A stretch of DNA of 64,000 nt from Sporolactobacillus shoreicorticis (GTDB taxonomy: Bacteria; Bacillota; Bacilli; Bacillales; Sporolactobacillaceae): positions 62,001 through 126,000 of the forward strand of contig NZ_JAMXWM010000002.1 in NCBI RefSeq assembly GCF_024125445.1, in the 5' to 3' direction. How positions within the stretch are numbered: position 1 is the first letter of the stretch; each line of letters begins with the position of its first letter. Under the pieces are notes generated by a model, which saw only the letters and a list, made by a program, of their open reading frames with translations, had not been told where the DNA came from and made no database searches. Made by a program: the position numbers and the translations under genes. Of this stretch, positions 7,362 through 17,030 are shown one piece after another.

Positions 7362-9977
7362 TCAGATGCCTTTAAACGCCTGACGGTAAATTGCTGCGAG
7401 TTCGGACACGAGCGGCATCTTCGGATTGGCGGTGGTACATTGATCGCCAAAGGCACGGTCGGACATCTTGCTCACCGCTTTGTCGAAGGCGGCTTTGCTG
7501 ACGCCGTTTGATTCAATGCTCATCGGCATATTCAATTCCTGAGTCAGCTTTTTGATTGCCTGAACTAAATTTTCCACACTTTCTTCAGTTGTCTTGCCGC
7601 CGACACCAATGATCCGCGCGATTTCTGCGTAACGCTCATCAGCGATGAAGTGTTTGTATTTCGGGAATGACGTGAACTTCGTCGGCTTTTGCGCATTGTA
7701 ACGGATCACATGCGGCAGAAGAAGCGCGCAGCAGCGGCCGTGTGCCAGGTGAAATTCATTGCCCAGCTTGTGCGCGAGACTGTGATTGATTCCCAGAAAC
7801 GCATTGGAGAATGCCATGCCGGCGATGGTCGACGCATTGTGCATCTTCTCTTTTGCTAATTTGTCGCTGCTATCTTTATAGGAGCGCGGCAAGTATTGAA
7901 ACACAAGCTGGATTGCTTTGATACAGAGACCGTCGGTAAAGTCATTGGCCATGTTGGATACATAGGCTTCGATCGCGTGTGTGAGCACATCCATTCCGGA
8001 ATCGGCGAGGACGCGCGGCGGTACGGTCATGACGAATTCCGGATCAATGATCGCCACATTCGGTGTCAACGCGTAATCGGCGAGCGGATATTTCATATCA
8101 TTCTCTTTGTCCGTGATTACGGAAAAAGAAGTCACTTCCGATCCGGTTCCCGACGTGGTTGGAATCGCGACAAATTTCGCTTTTTTACCGAGATCGGGGA
8201 ATTTAAAGACGCGCTTGCGGATATCCAGAAATTTTTGTCTGAGGCCAAAGAACTCGGTTTCCGGGCTTTCATAGAACAGCCACATGCCTTTTGCCGCATC
8301 CATTGCTGAACCGCCGCCGATCGCAATGATCACATCAGGTTTAAAACTGCGCATCATTTCTGTTCCCTTCATGACTGTTGCAACGGATGGATCCGGTTCT
8401 ACATCGGAAAACATTTCGTAGTGAATCGGTTCGTTGCGTTTTCTCAAATAGTGAACGACGCGGTCGACATAGCCGAATTTAACCATTCCCGGATCAGCGA
8501 CAATAAAGGCGCGTGTGATATCCGGCATCACAGACAAGTACTTGGTTGAATTTTTTTCAAAATAGATTTTCGGTGGAACCTTGAACCACTGCATGTTGTT
8601 GCGGCGATTGGCCATCGTCTTAATATTGATCAGATTTGCTGTGCCAACGTTTGTGGCCACGGAGTTGCCGCCGTATGTGCCGCAGCCCAAGGTGAGCGAC
8701 GGAATAAAGTGGTTGTAAATATCTCCGATACCGCCGAGTGAAGACGGCGCATTGATGATCAGACGTCCGGCTTTCATTTTCATAGCAAATGTGTCAATCA
8801 CTTTTTGGTCATTTGAATGAATCACCGCCGAGTGCCCAATCCCGCCGAATTCGAGCATTTCTTCACAGCGCCGCAACCCTTCTTCCGTCGTTTTTACCTT
8901 GAAGCAGGCCAGCACCGGACTCAGTTTTTCACGTGAAAGCGGCGATTCAGGGCCGACACTGCTGAGTTCGGCGATGATCACTTTGGTATCATTCGGAACC
9001 GTAACGCCCGCGAGCTTGGCGATGTATGCTGCCGACTTGCCGACAATTTTCGGATTGACGGCACAGCGCTTTTCATCAATAACGAGCTTCTCTACTTTTT
9101 TCTTTTCTTCATTATTTAAGAAATAGCATTTATTCGCGATCATTTCCTGCTTTACCGTTTCATAGATTGCCGCGTCTACGATGACTGCCTGCTCCGATGC
9201 GCAGATCATGCCGTGGTCAAAGGTCTTGGAAAGAATCAGATCGTTAACCGCCTGTTTAATATCGGCTGTTTTTTCAATGTATGCAGGCACGTTTCCGGGA
9301 CCAACGCCGATCGCCGGTTTGCCCGAACTGTAAGCGGACTTTACCATGCCGGAGCCCCCGGTTGCGAGAATGAGGGAGACGCCGGGATGGTGCATCAACT
9401 GCTGAGTCGCCGCAAGTGACGGCGTCTCAACCCATTGAATGCAGTTTTCCGGCGCACCGGCACGTATCGCCGCGTCGCGAACGACACATGCGGCCACACT
9501 GCTGCATTTTTGCGCAGACGGATGGAAGGCAAAGATAATCGGATTCTTAGTTTTAATTGAGATCAGGGACTTGAACATCGTCGTTGATGTCGGGTTGGTC
9601 ACCGGCGTAACACCAGCGATGACACCAACCGGTTCGGCGATTTGGACAATTTCTTCGTAAGGGTCCTCGTTAATGATGCCAACGGTTTTGTTGTTTTTTA
9701 TTGAGTTATAAATGTATTCCGTTGCAAAAATGTTCTTAATCATTTTATCTTCGTAAACACCGCGCCCAGTTTCTTCAACAGCCATTTTGGCCAGCTGCAT
9801 ATGCTGATCAAGTCCTGCCAGAGCCATCTGTCGCACAATCTCGTCAATTTGTACTTGGTCAAGCGCTTTAAATTCATCCAGTGCGGTCTGAGCATTCGTC
9901 ACCAATTGATCGATCATTGTTTCCAACGTTTCTTTTTTCGAATCTTTTGGGTTTAGTGATTGTTCTTCAATAGCCAT
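7362..9977 (-). CDS. adhE: Bifunctional acetaldehyde-CoA/alcohol dehydrogenase
   Basis: An 871-residue protein, full length for AdhE. The N-terminal half is a CoA-acylating aldehyde dehydrogenase with its catalytic Cys in DHGMICASEQ (about residue 255) and glycine-rich GGSGMVKSAY. The C-terminal half is an iron-dependent alcohol dehydrogenase with GGGSAMDAAK, TTSGTGSEVT and the iron-binding GINHSLAHKLG...HGRC histidines. It reduces acetyl-CoA to ethanol in two NADH-using steps and forms spirosome filaments in known cases. The start has GAAGGAGGAA upstream. A Rex operator at 10015-10032 implies induction when NADH is high. It is transcribed alone. Confidence 0.97.
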   Translation of the reverse strand: MAIEEQSLNPKDSKKETLETMIDQLVTNAQTALDEFKALDQVQIDEIVRQMALAGLDQHMQLAKMAVEETGRGVYEDKMIKNIFATEYIYNSIKNNKTVGIINEDPYEEIVQIAEPVGVIAGVTPVTNPTSTTMFKSLISIKTKNPIIFAFHPSAQKCSSVAACVVRDAAIRAGAPENCIQWVETPSLAATQQLMHHPGVSLILATGGSGMVKSAYSSGKPAIGVGPGNVPAYIEKTADIKQAVNDLILSKTFDHGMICASEQAVIVDAAIYETVKQEMIANKCYFLNNEEKKKVEKLVIDEKRCAVNPKIVGKSAAYIAKLAGVTVPNDTKVIIAELSSVGPESPLSREKLSPVLACFKVKTTEEGLRRCEEMLEFGGIGHSAVIHSNDQKVIDTFAMKMKAGRLIINAPSSLGGIGDIYNHFIPSLTLGCGTYGGNSVATNVGTANLINIKTMANRRNNMQWFKVPPKIYFEKNSTKYLSVMPDITRAFIVADPGMVKFGYVDRVVHYLRKRNEPIHYEMFSDVEPDPSVATVMKGTEMMRSFKPDVIIAIGGGSAMDAAKGMWLFYESPETEFFGLRQKFLDIRKRVFKFPDLGKKAKFVAIPTTSGTGSEVTSFSVITDKENDMKYPLADYALTPNVAIIDPEFVMTVPPRVLADSGMDVLTHAIEAYVSNMANDFTDGLCIKAIQLVFQYLPRSYKDSSDKLAKEKMHNASTIAGMAFSNAFLGINHSLAHKLGNEFHLAHGRCCALLLPHVIRYNAQKPTKFTSFPKYKHFIADERYAEIARIIGVGGKTTEESVENLVQAIKKLTQELNMPMSIESNGVSKAAFDKAVSKMSDRAFGDQCTTANPKMPLVSELAAIYRQAFKGI

Positions 9978-10014
9978 AGGATGTTCCTCCTTCAGAAAAT
10001 AGAAATCAGAATCT

Positions 10015-10032
10015 TTGTGAATTGTTTCACAT
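10015..10032. promoter_or_regulatory. Rex (redox repressor) binding site
   Basis: TTGTGAATTGTTTCACAT matches the Firmicute Rex consensus TTGTGAA-n4-TTCACAA at all but the final base. It lies 38 bases before the adhE start codon. Rex is known to repress adhE in many Firmicutes when NADH is low. The rex gene is not in this window. Confidence 0.8.
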
Positions 10033-10241
10033 ATATAACTTACTTTATAACCAACGGATTGGCAACAATTACGAAAACGCTGTCACAAAGTAGCCATCTG
10101 ATTTTGTCTGATTTGTGTCGAGCAAATAAATGAGGTTTTAAGTGAACATAAAGTGGGTTAATCCCAGACTGGCTCATTAGCAGAGTTATTGGAGTATACT
10201 TTTATTAATAAAGAGAGTTTGTTTATTATGGAGGCTTGCGA

Positions 10242-11183
10242 ATGAATAAAAGAAGTGAGCAGCTTATTCGTCTAGCAAAGGAAATGACCGATGAATGGCC
10301 TGATCGAATCGAGTATGCGTCAGTCAGCGGTTCTGCTGCCCGAGGTGATGCAGATAAATATAGTGATCTGGACATTCATATTTTTGGGAGACGGTTCACC
10401 GGTGAGCAGGAGCAAAATCATTTATACCATGGGGAAATTGTACAAGTGCATGCCGGACTGCTTCCGAATCGTGGACAAATCATCCGCTCACCATGGGAGG
10501 AGCGGGCATGGGCCGAATTAATGATTATTAAGGACAGAGACAATCGTTTAGGCAAAATAAAAAAAGATGCACTCAATTATTTTTTCTCATCGGCCGGGAG
10601 AAAGAAAATTCTGGGACAAGTTGCGCAGATTGTAGATCAGCGCATTCATTTTGCTTATTCATGTCTTGGAAAAAAGCAATGGTTTTCAGCAACGCATGCG
10701 GCAATGGGAGCATGGTCCGAAGCAGCGTTTTGCCGCATGTTTTTAAAGACACATCAATTATCGACGGGACAGTTGATTCCTTTTTACAGGAGGGAAGGGT
10801 TGTATCAGGAGTTCCTTGACTGTTCGATCATAAATGGGCTCAGGTATGAAAATTTATCCTCTGTTCTGTGTAAACTCAGGAATTATCTCAAAGATAAAGG
10901 GAGTTTGTCCCCCTTCAATAAAGATCCGTTGCAACATGAATTATGTAAGCGAAAAAACGAACGGTTCGTCAATAAGGGTGATTTCGTCAATCTTCAGTGG
11001 CAGATGTATGGGGAAGCGCTGTGGCTGTTTTTTGATTCAGCGGGGAAAGAAAATTTTGAAATGTTTCATCAAAAATTACCCGATTCTTTGAAGCACGAAT
11101 TGAGAAAAGTAGGTTTTGTTCCACTTGACAGATCGAGGGTTGAGCTTTTATGTGGACTGAGCAGGAAATTACTTACACTATAG
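10242..11183 (+). CDS. Nucleotidyltransferase-domain protein
   Basis: A 313-residue protein. The polymerase-beta-type NTase signature SGSAARGDADKYSDLDIHIFG lies near residues 30-50 and gives the G-S ... D-x-D metal site. The C-terminal two thirds is helical and resembles the accessory domain of aminoglycoside-adenylyltransferase-like proteins. The likely reaction is transfer of a nucleotide to a small molecule or protein, with the substrate unknown. ATG 10242 was chosen over an upstream TTG because GGAGG at 10230-10234 is spaced 7 bases from it. It is followed closely by a broken lipoprotein gene on the same strand. Confidence 0.75.
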   Translation: MNKRSEQLIRLAKEMTDEWPDRIEYASVSGSAARGDADKYSDLDIHIFGRRFTGEQEQNHLYHGEIVQVHAGLLPNRGQIIRSPWEERAWAELMIIKDRDNRLGKIKKDALNYFFSSAGRKKILGQVAQIVDQRIHFAYSCLGKKQWFSATHAAMGAWSEAAFCRMFLKTHQLSTGQLIPFYRREGLYQEFLDCSIINGLRYENLSSVLCKLRNYLKDKGSLSPFNKDPLQHELCKRKNERFVNKGDFVNLQWQMYGEALWLFFDSAGKENFEMFHQKLPDSLKHELRKVGFVPLDRSRVELLCGLSRKLLTL

Positions 11184-11202
11184 AAAAGAGTGGGGAGGCC
11201 GA

Positions 11203-11663
11203 ATGATGAAACAATGGATTGTCACTGTTGTCATATTGCTGTTTCTCACCGGTTGCGGTGCTGCTTCGCAAAAAGAGAACGGACAGAATCTAAAGATGTC
11301 TCCCTATACGCAAAATGATTTTAAGCATGTTAAGGGCATCCGGATTTATATGAGTCAAGGCAATTATCCGGTAAAATCAAAAGATTTCACGCTGATTATC
11401 GAGAATAACACGGAACAGAGCGTCATATTCGGTGTTGATTATACATTTGAAATAGAACGGAATAGAAGTTGGTATGCTCCATTTCGTAAAGATGCGGCTT
11501 TTATTGAAATAGGACAGCAGCTGAACCCGTATAAAAAGGTTAAAAAAAAATATCGATGGATCTTTTGACTGATCACCCGAAAAAAGGAAACTACAGGGTC
11601 ATTAAGAAGATCGGCACGCAGCTGTTTGCAGCACCGTTTCATTATAAACTAAAATCTGCTTGA
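11203..11663 (+). pseudogene. Ig-like-fold lipoprotein, frameshifted in an A9 tract
   Basis: The reading frame starts with a lipoprotein signal (MMKQWIVTVVILLFLTGCG, lipobox LTGC) and stops early at 11566-11568 after YKKVKKKYRWIF. In the -1 frame, coding sequence resumes immediately (SMDLLTDHPKKGNYRVIKKIG...FAAPFHYKLKSA, stop 11661-11663). It resembles the C-terminal strands of the secreted Ig-like domain found in Bacillus lipoproteins. Adding one base to the run of nine A residues at 11542-11550 would restore a protein of about 153 residues. It may be a true mutation, a slippage-prone switch or a sequencing error. Confidence 0.65.
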
Positions 11664-11814
11664 AAAATCAGCACACATGAATTGATGAGAGCTTAAACTT
11701 GATCATCGAAGAGTTGAAACGTTTCTAAGTGGCTTGTCTGACAGGATAATCGCAAAAACCGAATTGAACCTATGTCCGCTCAATTCGACCTTGTCTCATG
11801 AACGATTGCTAACT

Positions 11815-12576
11815 TTAATAGCCGCCGGTCATATCGCTGAGTAGTCCCTCGCAATCGTAATTGACCGTACTCTTTTGAGAATCTACCTTCCATTTGTTTC
11901 CTTCTTTTTGCGGCTTGATCTTGTAGCTGTCTTCGGATGTCTGTGCGTCGGTATTTTTAAATACTTCTCCGATATTTTTAGCCATGTACACGTACCAGCC
12001 TTTGAGCGCGGCATCATGGTTTGAGTATTTGCCGCGGTTGTCCTCAATAAACTGATCCTTCAATTTCTCAATTTCATCATACATGTCATCAAGGAAAAGT
12101 ACTTTGGGTGTCACTTCGACCACAGCAGAGTCCGGGAGCACGGTGTCAACCTTTAGGGTGACGCTCCCCTTCTCACGATTGGCACGTTCAAATGCTTCAT
12201 AAATTTGATTGGTTTGCTCATCAGATAACTGCTCATCGAGCTCGCTGCCCATATTTTTTATGAACACGCCTTTCATTTGCGCTTTATCTTTATTTGCGTC
12301 GTTAGCGACAAGTGCCATATACTTTGTGTCGTCTTTTCCAAAGAAAACGGTTTGCACATAAGCGTTCATCGCGTCCTTGATCTGCTGTTGATCGTCCTTA
12401 AAGTTCTTAGTGTTGATTTTTACAATAATTTCATCAGCCTTTTTATCATTTTTATAGACATTCGGCTGATAGTGCAGTTCGTAAGTTTTGTTCTTCGCGA
12501 CTTGAAATGGAATGTAGCCGATTACGGTCTTATCCTTAGCGCGAGAGTCCGTTTCCAGCATGGCGGAGTTTGCCAA
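11815..12576 (-). pseudogene. Lipoprotein (DUF5105-like) lacking its N-terminus
   Basis: The 253-residue frame has no signal peptide and opens on a weak TTG. It begins in the middle of what looks like a beta-rich domain (IGYIPFQVAKNKTYELHY) and continues into a lipoprotein-type C-terminal domain (FKDDQQQIKDAM ... KWKVDSQKSTV) similar to the DUF5105 group of Bacillus lipoproteins. Those proteins normally start with a lipobox and a DUF4352-like domain. The break near 12570 abuts an orphan coding fragment on the opposite strand, so a rearrangement has probably removed the 5' part. The family name is tentative. Confidence 0.5.
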
Positions 12577-12850
12577 ACTGACGGATCGGCTCGATGAAAT
12601 ACAATCCGCCTATTTAGGAATGGTGATCGATCCGGACAGTCTGACGCTGACGCATTACGGCGACTCCTATCAGCGTGGGATCAAATTCCGGCTGGTTTAT
12701 GATAAAAGTCAGAAACAGTGGCTGGTTGACGGCATTTCCGATAATTATATAACGTGGCATACAGCTTCATTTTGGACACATAAAAAGGAGCTGACTGTTC
12801 CGAATCCGATTGTCCGCACATGGCCCGCAAACAAGCAACCGAATTTGTAG
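12560..12850 (+). pseudogene. C-terminal fragment of an unidentified protein
   Basis: A 96-residue open frame ending in a stop at 12850. Codon use and composition look coding (GIKFRLVYDKSQKQWLVDG, then YITWHTASFWTHKKEL), but there is no ribosome site or promoter and the first residues overlap the truncated lipoprotein frame on the other strand. I read it as the tail of a lost gene, joined head to head with the lipoprotein remnant. The family was not recognised. It ends 15 bases before the dltD stop on the minus strand. Confidence 0.4.
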
Positions 12851-12865
12851 GAACAGAAGCACCTT

Positions 12866-14053
12866 TTATCCATGATTATAAAAATGTTGAATCGAACGGT
12901 CGATATACGTCCAGCCCATGGGACCGACATGCATGGTGTCTTGCAAAAAGAACGGTTTGCTATCATAGCGTGTAAAATCTGCCAAATGGAATCCATTTTT
13001 GCGGATTTCATGAGCTATCTTTTTATAACACCGTTCACGTCGCTGTCTCGGAACACCCGCATAATCGTACCATTTGCCATTGAACGGAACAGAGACAAAG
13101 AGAACATCGGCATGCTTTTCTTTTAAGAGATCCATAACAAGCTGTAAGTCCTTATATTCTGGAGAAACTGAGTAGTTCTCATTCTTGCGGTAATTTTTAA
13201 AATGCCTGAGATGGTGCCTGATGAATGCATTATAGAGCCGTGTATCAATATGAAAACGATTGGAACGTGTTTCCTGAACCGCGATCTTTTTTGCGGATTG
13301 CCGTAGCTGCTGCCAGCTGTCCTGGCGAAGATGCGGGTCCGGCGGCTGATACTGGCTTTTTTTGTACCCTGGATGAATGCGATGCGTCTCTAAAAGATCA
13401 TGTAGCGTGAGCACTTTATATGTCGCACGGCCCATGAGCTGATCGGCAAGACGCAGAGTCGGAGCACGCCGCCATGGATCGGCCGTGTCTTGGATCAGTC
13501 TGCCTAGATTGCCGTCCTTGCGAATAAATGAAAAATGAAGCAGACGCCTTGCTGCTTTCTTTTTCAGGGACGGCGATATGGCTGAGCTGAAAACAAATTG
13601 ATACGCCTGCTCTTTTGAAAAATTGGGCTTAAAATGCAAATGATCCAGTCCGGTTTGCGTAAACCATTCAGGCGATAGGATAAATACTAATTTACGATTC
13701 TTCAATTGATCGGCATTTGCTGAAAGACTGAGAAAATGAACGAGTGAGTACATGCCGCCACGCCCCACCAGAAACGGTGTAAATCCATCCGGCTTCACCA
13801 TGAAATAATTGCTTGGGTGATAGCGGTCCAGCCGGTACAGTTCGGAGGAACCGTAGATGGGCAGATACTTCTTGTCGGCAAGCATTTTCTGCTGTGCAAA
13901 AATGCCTTGAAAGACATCAGGATCCAGACTGCTTGCAGCCTGAGCCACATCATGGTCACTGATCATTGCCTGTTCAATTGATGTGGGCATGAAAACAAAG
14001 GCAGAGACAATCAGAACGGCAAGAAGCATCGGACCGAATCGGCTGAATGTCAT
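12866..14053 (-). CDS. dltD: D-alanyl-lipoteichoic acid biosynthesis protein DltD
   Basis: A 395-residue protein anchored by one N-terminal membrane segment (FGPMLLAVLIVSAFVFMP). The SGNH-hydrolase-like features include YGSSEL early on (serine) and a C-terminal FLQDTMHVGPMGW with the catalytic Asp-His pair. DltD completes transfer of D-alanine to teichoic acid outside the membrane. The start at 14053 gives an ATGA overlap with the dltC stop. An ATG 15 codons further upstream would put coding sequence inside dltC without a ribosome site. It is last gene of the operon. Confidence 0.93.
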   Translation of the reverse strand: MTFSRFGPMLLAVLIVSAFVFMPTSIEQAMISDHDVAQAASSLDPDVFQGIFAQQKMLADKKYLPIYGSSELYRLDRYHPSNYFMVKPDGFTPFLVGRGGMYSLVHFLSLSANADQLKNRKLVFILSPEWFTQTGLDHLHFKPNFSKEQAYQFVFSSAISPSLKKKAARRLLHFSFIRKDGNLGRLIQDTADPWRRAPTLRLADQLMGRATYKVLTLHDLLETHRIHPGYKKSQYQPPDPHLRQDSWQQLRQSAKKIAVQETRSNRFHIDTRLYNAFIRHHLRHFKNYRKNENYSVSPEYKDLQLVMDLLKEKHADVLFVSVPFNGKWYDYAGVPRQRRERCYKKIAHEIRKNGFHLADFTRYDSKPFFLQDTMHVGPMGWTYIDRSIQHFYNHG

Positions 14054-14304
14054 TGCAGCTTCGCCAACTGCGTAATGATCATTGCCGGAGTTGCCCACTC
14101 GTCTCGATTGAAATCGGAAATCGGAACAGAAATCCCCAGCTCTTGTTCAAATGCGACAATCAACGAGATTGTGCTGAACGAGTCGAGCAATCCTTCATCA
14201 AAGAGACGAATGTTGGGATTGGACTTAATTTCATTACAATCACACGCATCTTCTAGTATCGAATAAACTTTTTGTTTGAAGCTGTCTTTTACTTCTTTCA
14301 TCAT
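14050..14304 (-). CDS. dltC: D-alanine carrier protein DltC
   Basis: An 84-residue acyl-carrier-like protein. The phosphopantetheine attachment serine is in LLDSFSTI (residues about 40-47). DltA loads D-alanine on the thiol and DltB uses it. It has two adjacent ATG codons (14304 and 14301) preceded by GCGGGGG. It lies 30 bases after dltB and overlaps dltD by 4 bases. Confidence 0.95.
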   Translation of the reverse strand: MMKEVKDSFKQKVYSILEDACDCNEIKSNPNIRLFDEGLLDSFSTISLIVAFEQELGISVPISDFNRDEWATPAMIITQLAKLQ

Positions 14305-14334
14305 ATACCCCCGCTTTTTTTAGTGAATGTCGGA

Positions 14335-15504
14335 TTACCAGAGAAAATTAAGCCGCCCTGAGAAAATCAGGAAACCAAAACAGATCACATGGAACGTAAT
14401 AATGACCGACAGGCCATGCACCCATGGGTTGTCCTTCATCCAAAAATGATGTGCCTTGTTGAGACGTTCAAATTTGTTAAAAAGAATGAACGCTGCTGCG
14501 TGATAAAGGCCATAAATAATGTACTGAGGTAAAAAGCCGTGCCAGAATCCCATGATGAGAAAATTCACTGCAAGGCCGATATCGGAAATAAAATATCGGT
14601 TGCACAGCCATTTATTTTTAACGGCTGTATAAACGAAACGCATATAGACGTAGTCGCGGAACCAGAAGGAAAGGGTCATATGCCAGCGATTCCAAAAATC
14701 TTTGATATTCCTGCTGAGAAACGGTTTATTGAAATTTTCAGGTGTCCGAATGCCTAGTAAATAGCTGACGCCAATCGCAAATTTGCTGTAGCCGGCAAAA
14801 TCGAAAAAGAGATACATGCTGTAGCCGTACATATAAAGCCAAATACTTGAGATTGAATTCGCATCAAGAAACGGAGAACCCAACCAGTATTTGTGAACCA
14901 GATAGCCGATAATATACTTATACAAAAACCCAAGAAATACGTTGTGCAGTCCCATTTCAAGCAGACGGTGATACTCTGCCGATGTCGACACATGGTCGGC
15001 ATCTTTTTTAAAACGTCGGTAGCGGTCGATTGGTCCGGACGAAATAGTCGGGAAGAATGTAATAAACCGCAAGAAATTGATCATCGGTATTTCTTTTAAC
15101 AGCCCGTCTCGAATATCCATAAGGATCTGAATCGATTTAAAGGTCACATAAGAAATGCCGAGAAATCCGAGAATACTTAGTGTCGGCAGGTCAGCTGAGA
15201 GTTTGACGAGAAACAGAGGCAGGATCGAAAGACCAACGGACAGATAAAATTCAAGAATCTTATTGGTTTTTCTTCTCTGCGCAAGATAAAAGCGAATTAA
15301 CAGTGCCTGCCAAAGGATAAAAACAATGAGTGAGATGAGCTGATTCGGCTCGGCCGCAAAAATGAGAAAAGTCATCAGAATGGCGACGGAATCATTATAA
15401 ATTTGGCAGCGCCTGCCCAGCAGGCCAAGGGTAATAATAGGAGCAAGCAGCAAAGCAATTAGTCCGAAAAAACGAAAAGAGGCATAGGGAATAAAAGAAA
15501 TCAT
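14335..15504 (-). CDS. dltB: D-alanyl transfer protein DltB (MBOAT family)
   Basis: A 389-residue polytopic membrane protein with about ten to eleven hydrophobic segments. The MBOAT catalytic His is in LIMGFWHGFLPQY (residues about 312-324) and the conserved region FWNRWHMTLSFWFRDYVY precedes it. It moves D-alanine from DltC across the membrane toward teichoic acid. Its start overlaps the dltA stop by 4 bases. Confidence 0.95.
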   Translation of the reverse strand: MISFIPYASFRFFGLIALLLAPIITLGLLGRRCQIYNDSVAILMTFLIFAAEPNQLISLIVFILWQALLIRFYLAQRRKTNKILEFYLSVGLSILPLFLVKLSADLPTLSILGFLGISYVTFKSIQILMDIRDGLLKEIPMINFLRFITFFPTISSGPIDRYRRFKKDADHVSTSAEYHRLLEMGLHNVFLGFLYKYIIGYLVHKYWLGSPFLDANSISSIWLYMYGYSMYLFFDFAGYSKFAIGVSYLLGIRTPENFNKPFLSRNIKDFWNRWHMTLSFWFRDYVYMRFVYTAVKNKWLCNRYFISDIGLAVNFLIMGFWHGFLPQYIIYGLYHAAAFILFNKFERLNKAHHFWMKDNPWVHGLSVIITFHVICFGFLIFSGRLNFLW

Positions 15505-17018
15505 CGAGAAACCTCTTTTAGCGGCGCACCGCGATCGATTTTTCCATTTGCCGTCATCGGCAATGATCGGCGATAGATGAATTTTCTTGGGATCATATAG
15601 CTGGGAAGAACCGATGAAAGTGCTTTGCGTAGCACTGCCGAAAACGCGTAATCTGAATCAAACGGGTGCTTGCCGGCAACGACTACCGCAGCAAGATGAT
15701 CATAGCGATCACCGCGTTTTATCGGAGTGACAATCGCGTATTTGACATAACGGCAGGATGAGAGCGCGTGTTCGATCTCTTCCAGTTCCATGCGGAATCC
15801 GTGAAGCTTTATTTGATGATCGATTCTCCCGAAATAATAGAGCATACCCTCGCACATGATACCTAAGTCGTGCGTATGGTAAGCAAGCATTTCATTTAAT
15901 GTGTCAAAGCTTGCTCTCGTTTTTTCCGGATCATTCAAGTAACCACTGCCGACACTTGGTCCGCAAATCACAATTTCTCCTTTTTGCCCATCCTTTTTGG
16001 GCACGCCGTCTTCGCCCAGAATGTAAATACGGCAGTCTGGTTTGCAGCGGCCGACGGGGAAGGGGGATTTGCAATTGATCATCTTCTGAGTAATGGACAC
16101 CTTGGTTACGGCTACTGTTGTTTCTGTCGGACCATAGGTGTTGATGATTTCTGCCTCTGGAAAACGCTGCTTCAGTCGGGAGGCAACGGAAAGAGGCAGT
16201 GTTTCACCGCAAAATAAGAACTTCTGCACATGTGGCAGCATCGTTCTGGAAAAGCTCGGTTCCATCAAGCACATTTCTGCAAACGATGGAGTCGATGTCC
16301 AGATGTTGATTTCAGACTGAGCGAGTAATGTAAATAGTTCTTTCGGATTGGCAATCATTTGTTTATCAACCGCCCATAAAGTGCCCCCTGTAGTGAGCGA
16401 AGGATACAGATCCATAACCGAAAGATCGAATGAGTACGGTGCCTGATTCATGAATGTCAGCCCTTCTTCAAGTCCGAAGTCGTGCTGCATCCATTCAGTG
16501 AAACTTGTGAGTGCCCGACGAGAAATTTGTACCCCCTTTGGCCTTCCCGTGCTTCCGGAGGTGTAGATGATGTAAAAGGTGTCTTCATTTTTCACTTCAT
16601 AACTACGGGCAGGCACGCCTTCATTTTGGATGATGATCTGATCGAGCTGGCCGAAAGCGATCACTTCTGTCGCATTTGTTTCAGGGAGCTGCTTTGGTGC
16701 AGCACTGAAGATCAGTTTTGTTTTTGCGCCTTCAGTAATCATTCGGATGCGTTCGGATGGTATGGATTGGTCTGCAGGTATATAGGCGTGACCCGATTTT
16801 GCACAGGCAAGGAAAAGTACCAGCATCATCGGCTGCATATGTCCGTGCACAATTACTGGGGAGTGATCGTCGCCAAACCGGTTGATTAGCCAGCAAGCCA
16901 AGGCATCGGAACACTTTTTCAGCAAACCGAAAGTCAAAAGCTCCTGACGGTGGGTGTAGCAGATGCGACGGGGTGTTTTAACGGCCTGATTTTCTATTTG
17001 ATCAAGAATGTCAATCAC
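15501..17018 (-). CDS. dltA: D-alanine--D-alanyl carrier protein ligase DltA
   Basis: A 505-residue AMP-forming adenylation enzyme. The ATP-binding loop is YTSGSTGRPKGVQ (about 151-163), followed by NTYGPTETTVAVT and the C-terminal lysine in MTANGKIDRG. It activates D-alanine and loads it on DltC. The start is GTG at 17018 with AAGGAGG overlapping the dltX stop codon, which shows tight coupling to dltX. Confidence 0.95.
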   Translation of the reverse strand: MIDILDQIENQAVKTPRRICYTHRQELLTFGLLKKCSDALACWLINRFGDDHSPVIVHGHMQPMMLVLFLACAKSGHAYIPADQSIPSERIRMITEGAKTKLIFSAAPKQLPETNATEVIAFGQLDQIIIQNEGVPARSYEVKNEDTFYIIYTSGSTGRPKGVQISRRALTSFTEWMQHDFGLEEGLTFMNQAPYSFDLSVMDLYPSLTTGGTLWAVDKQMIANPKELFTLLAQSEINIWTSTPSFAEMCLMEPSFSRTMLPHVQKFLFCGETLPLSVASRLKQRFPEAEIINTYGPTETTVAVTKVSITQKMINCKSPFPVGRCKPDCRIYILGEDGVPKKDGQKGEIVICGPSVGSGYLNDPEKTRASFDTLNEMLAYHTHDLGIMCEGMLYYFGRIDHQIKLHGFRMELEEIEHALSSCRYVKYAIVTPIKRGDRYDHLAAVVVAGKHPFDSDYAFSAVLRKALSSVLPSYMIPRKFIYRRSLPMTANGKIDRGAPLKEVSR

Positions 17019-17030
17019 GAGAATCCCTCC

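Noticed and set aside
7896-8309. Plus-strand frames inside adhE
   Set aside because: They lie opposite a full-length, strongly conserved AdhE and have no initiation signals.
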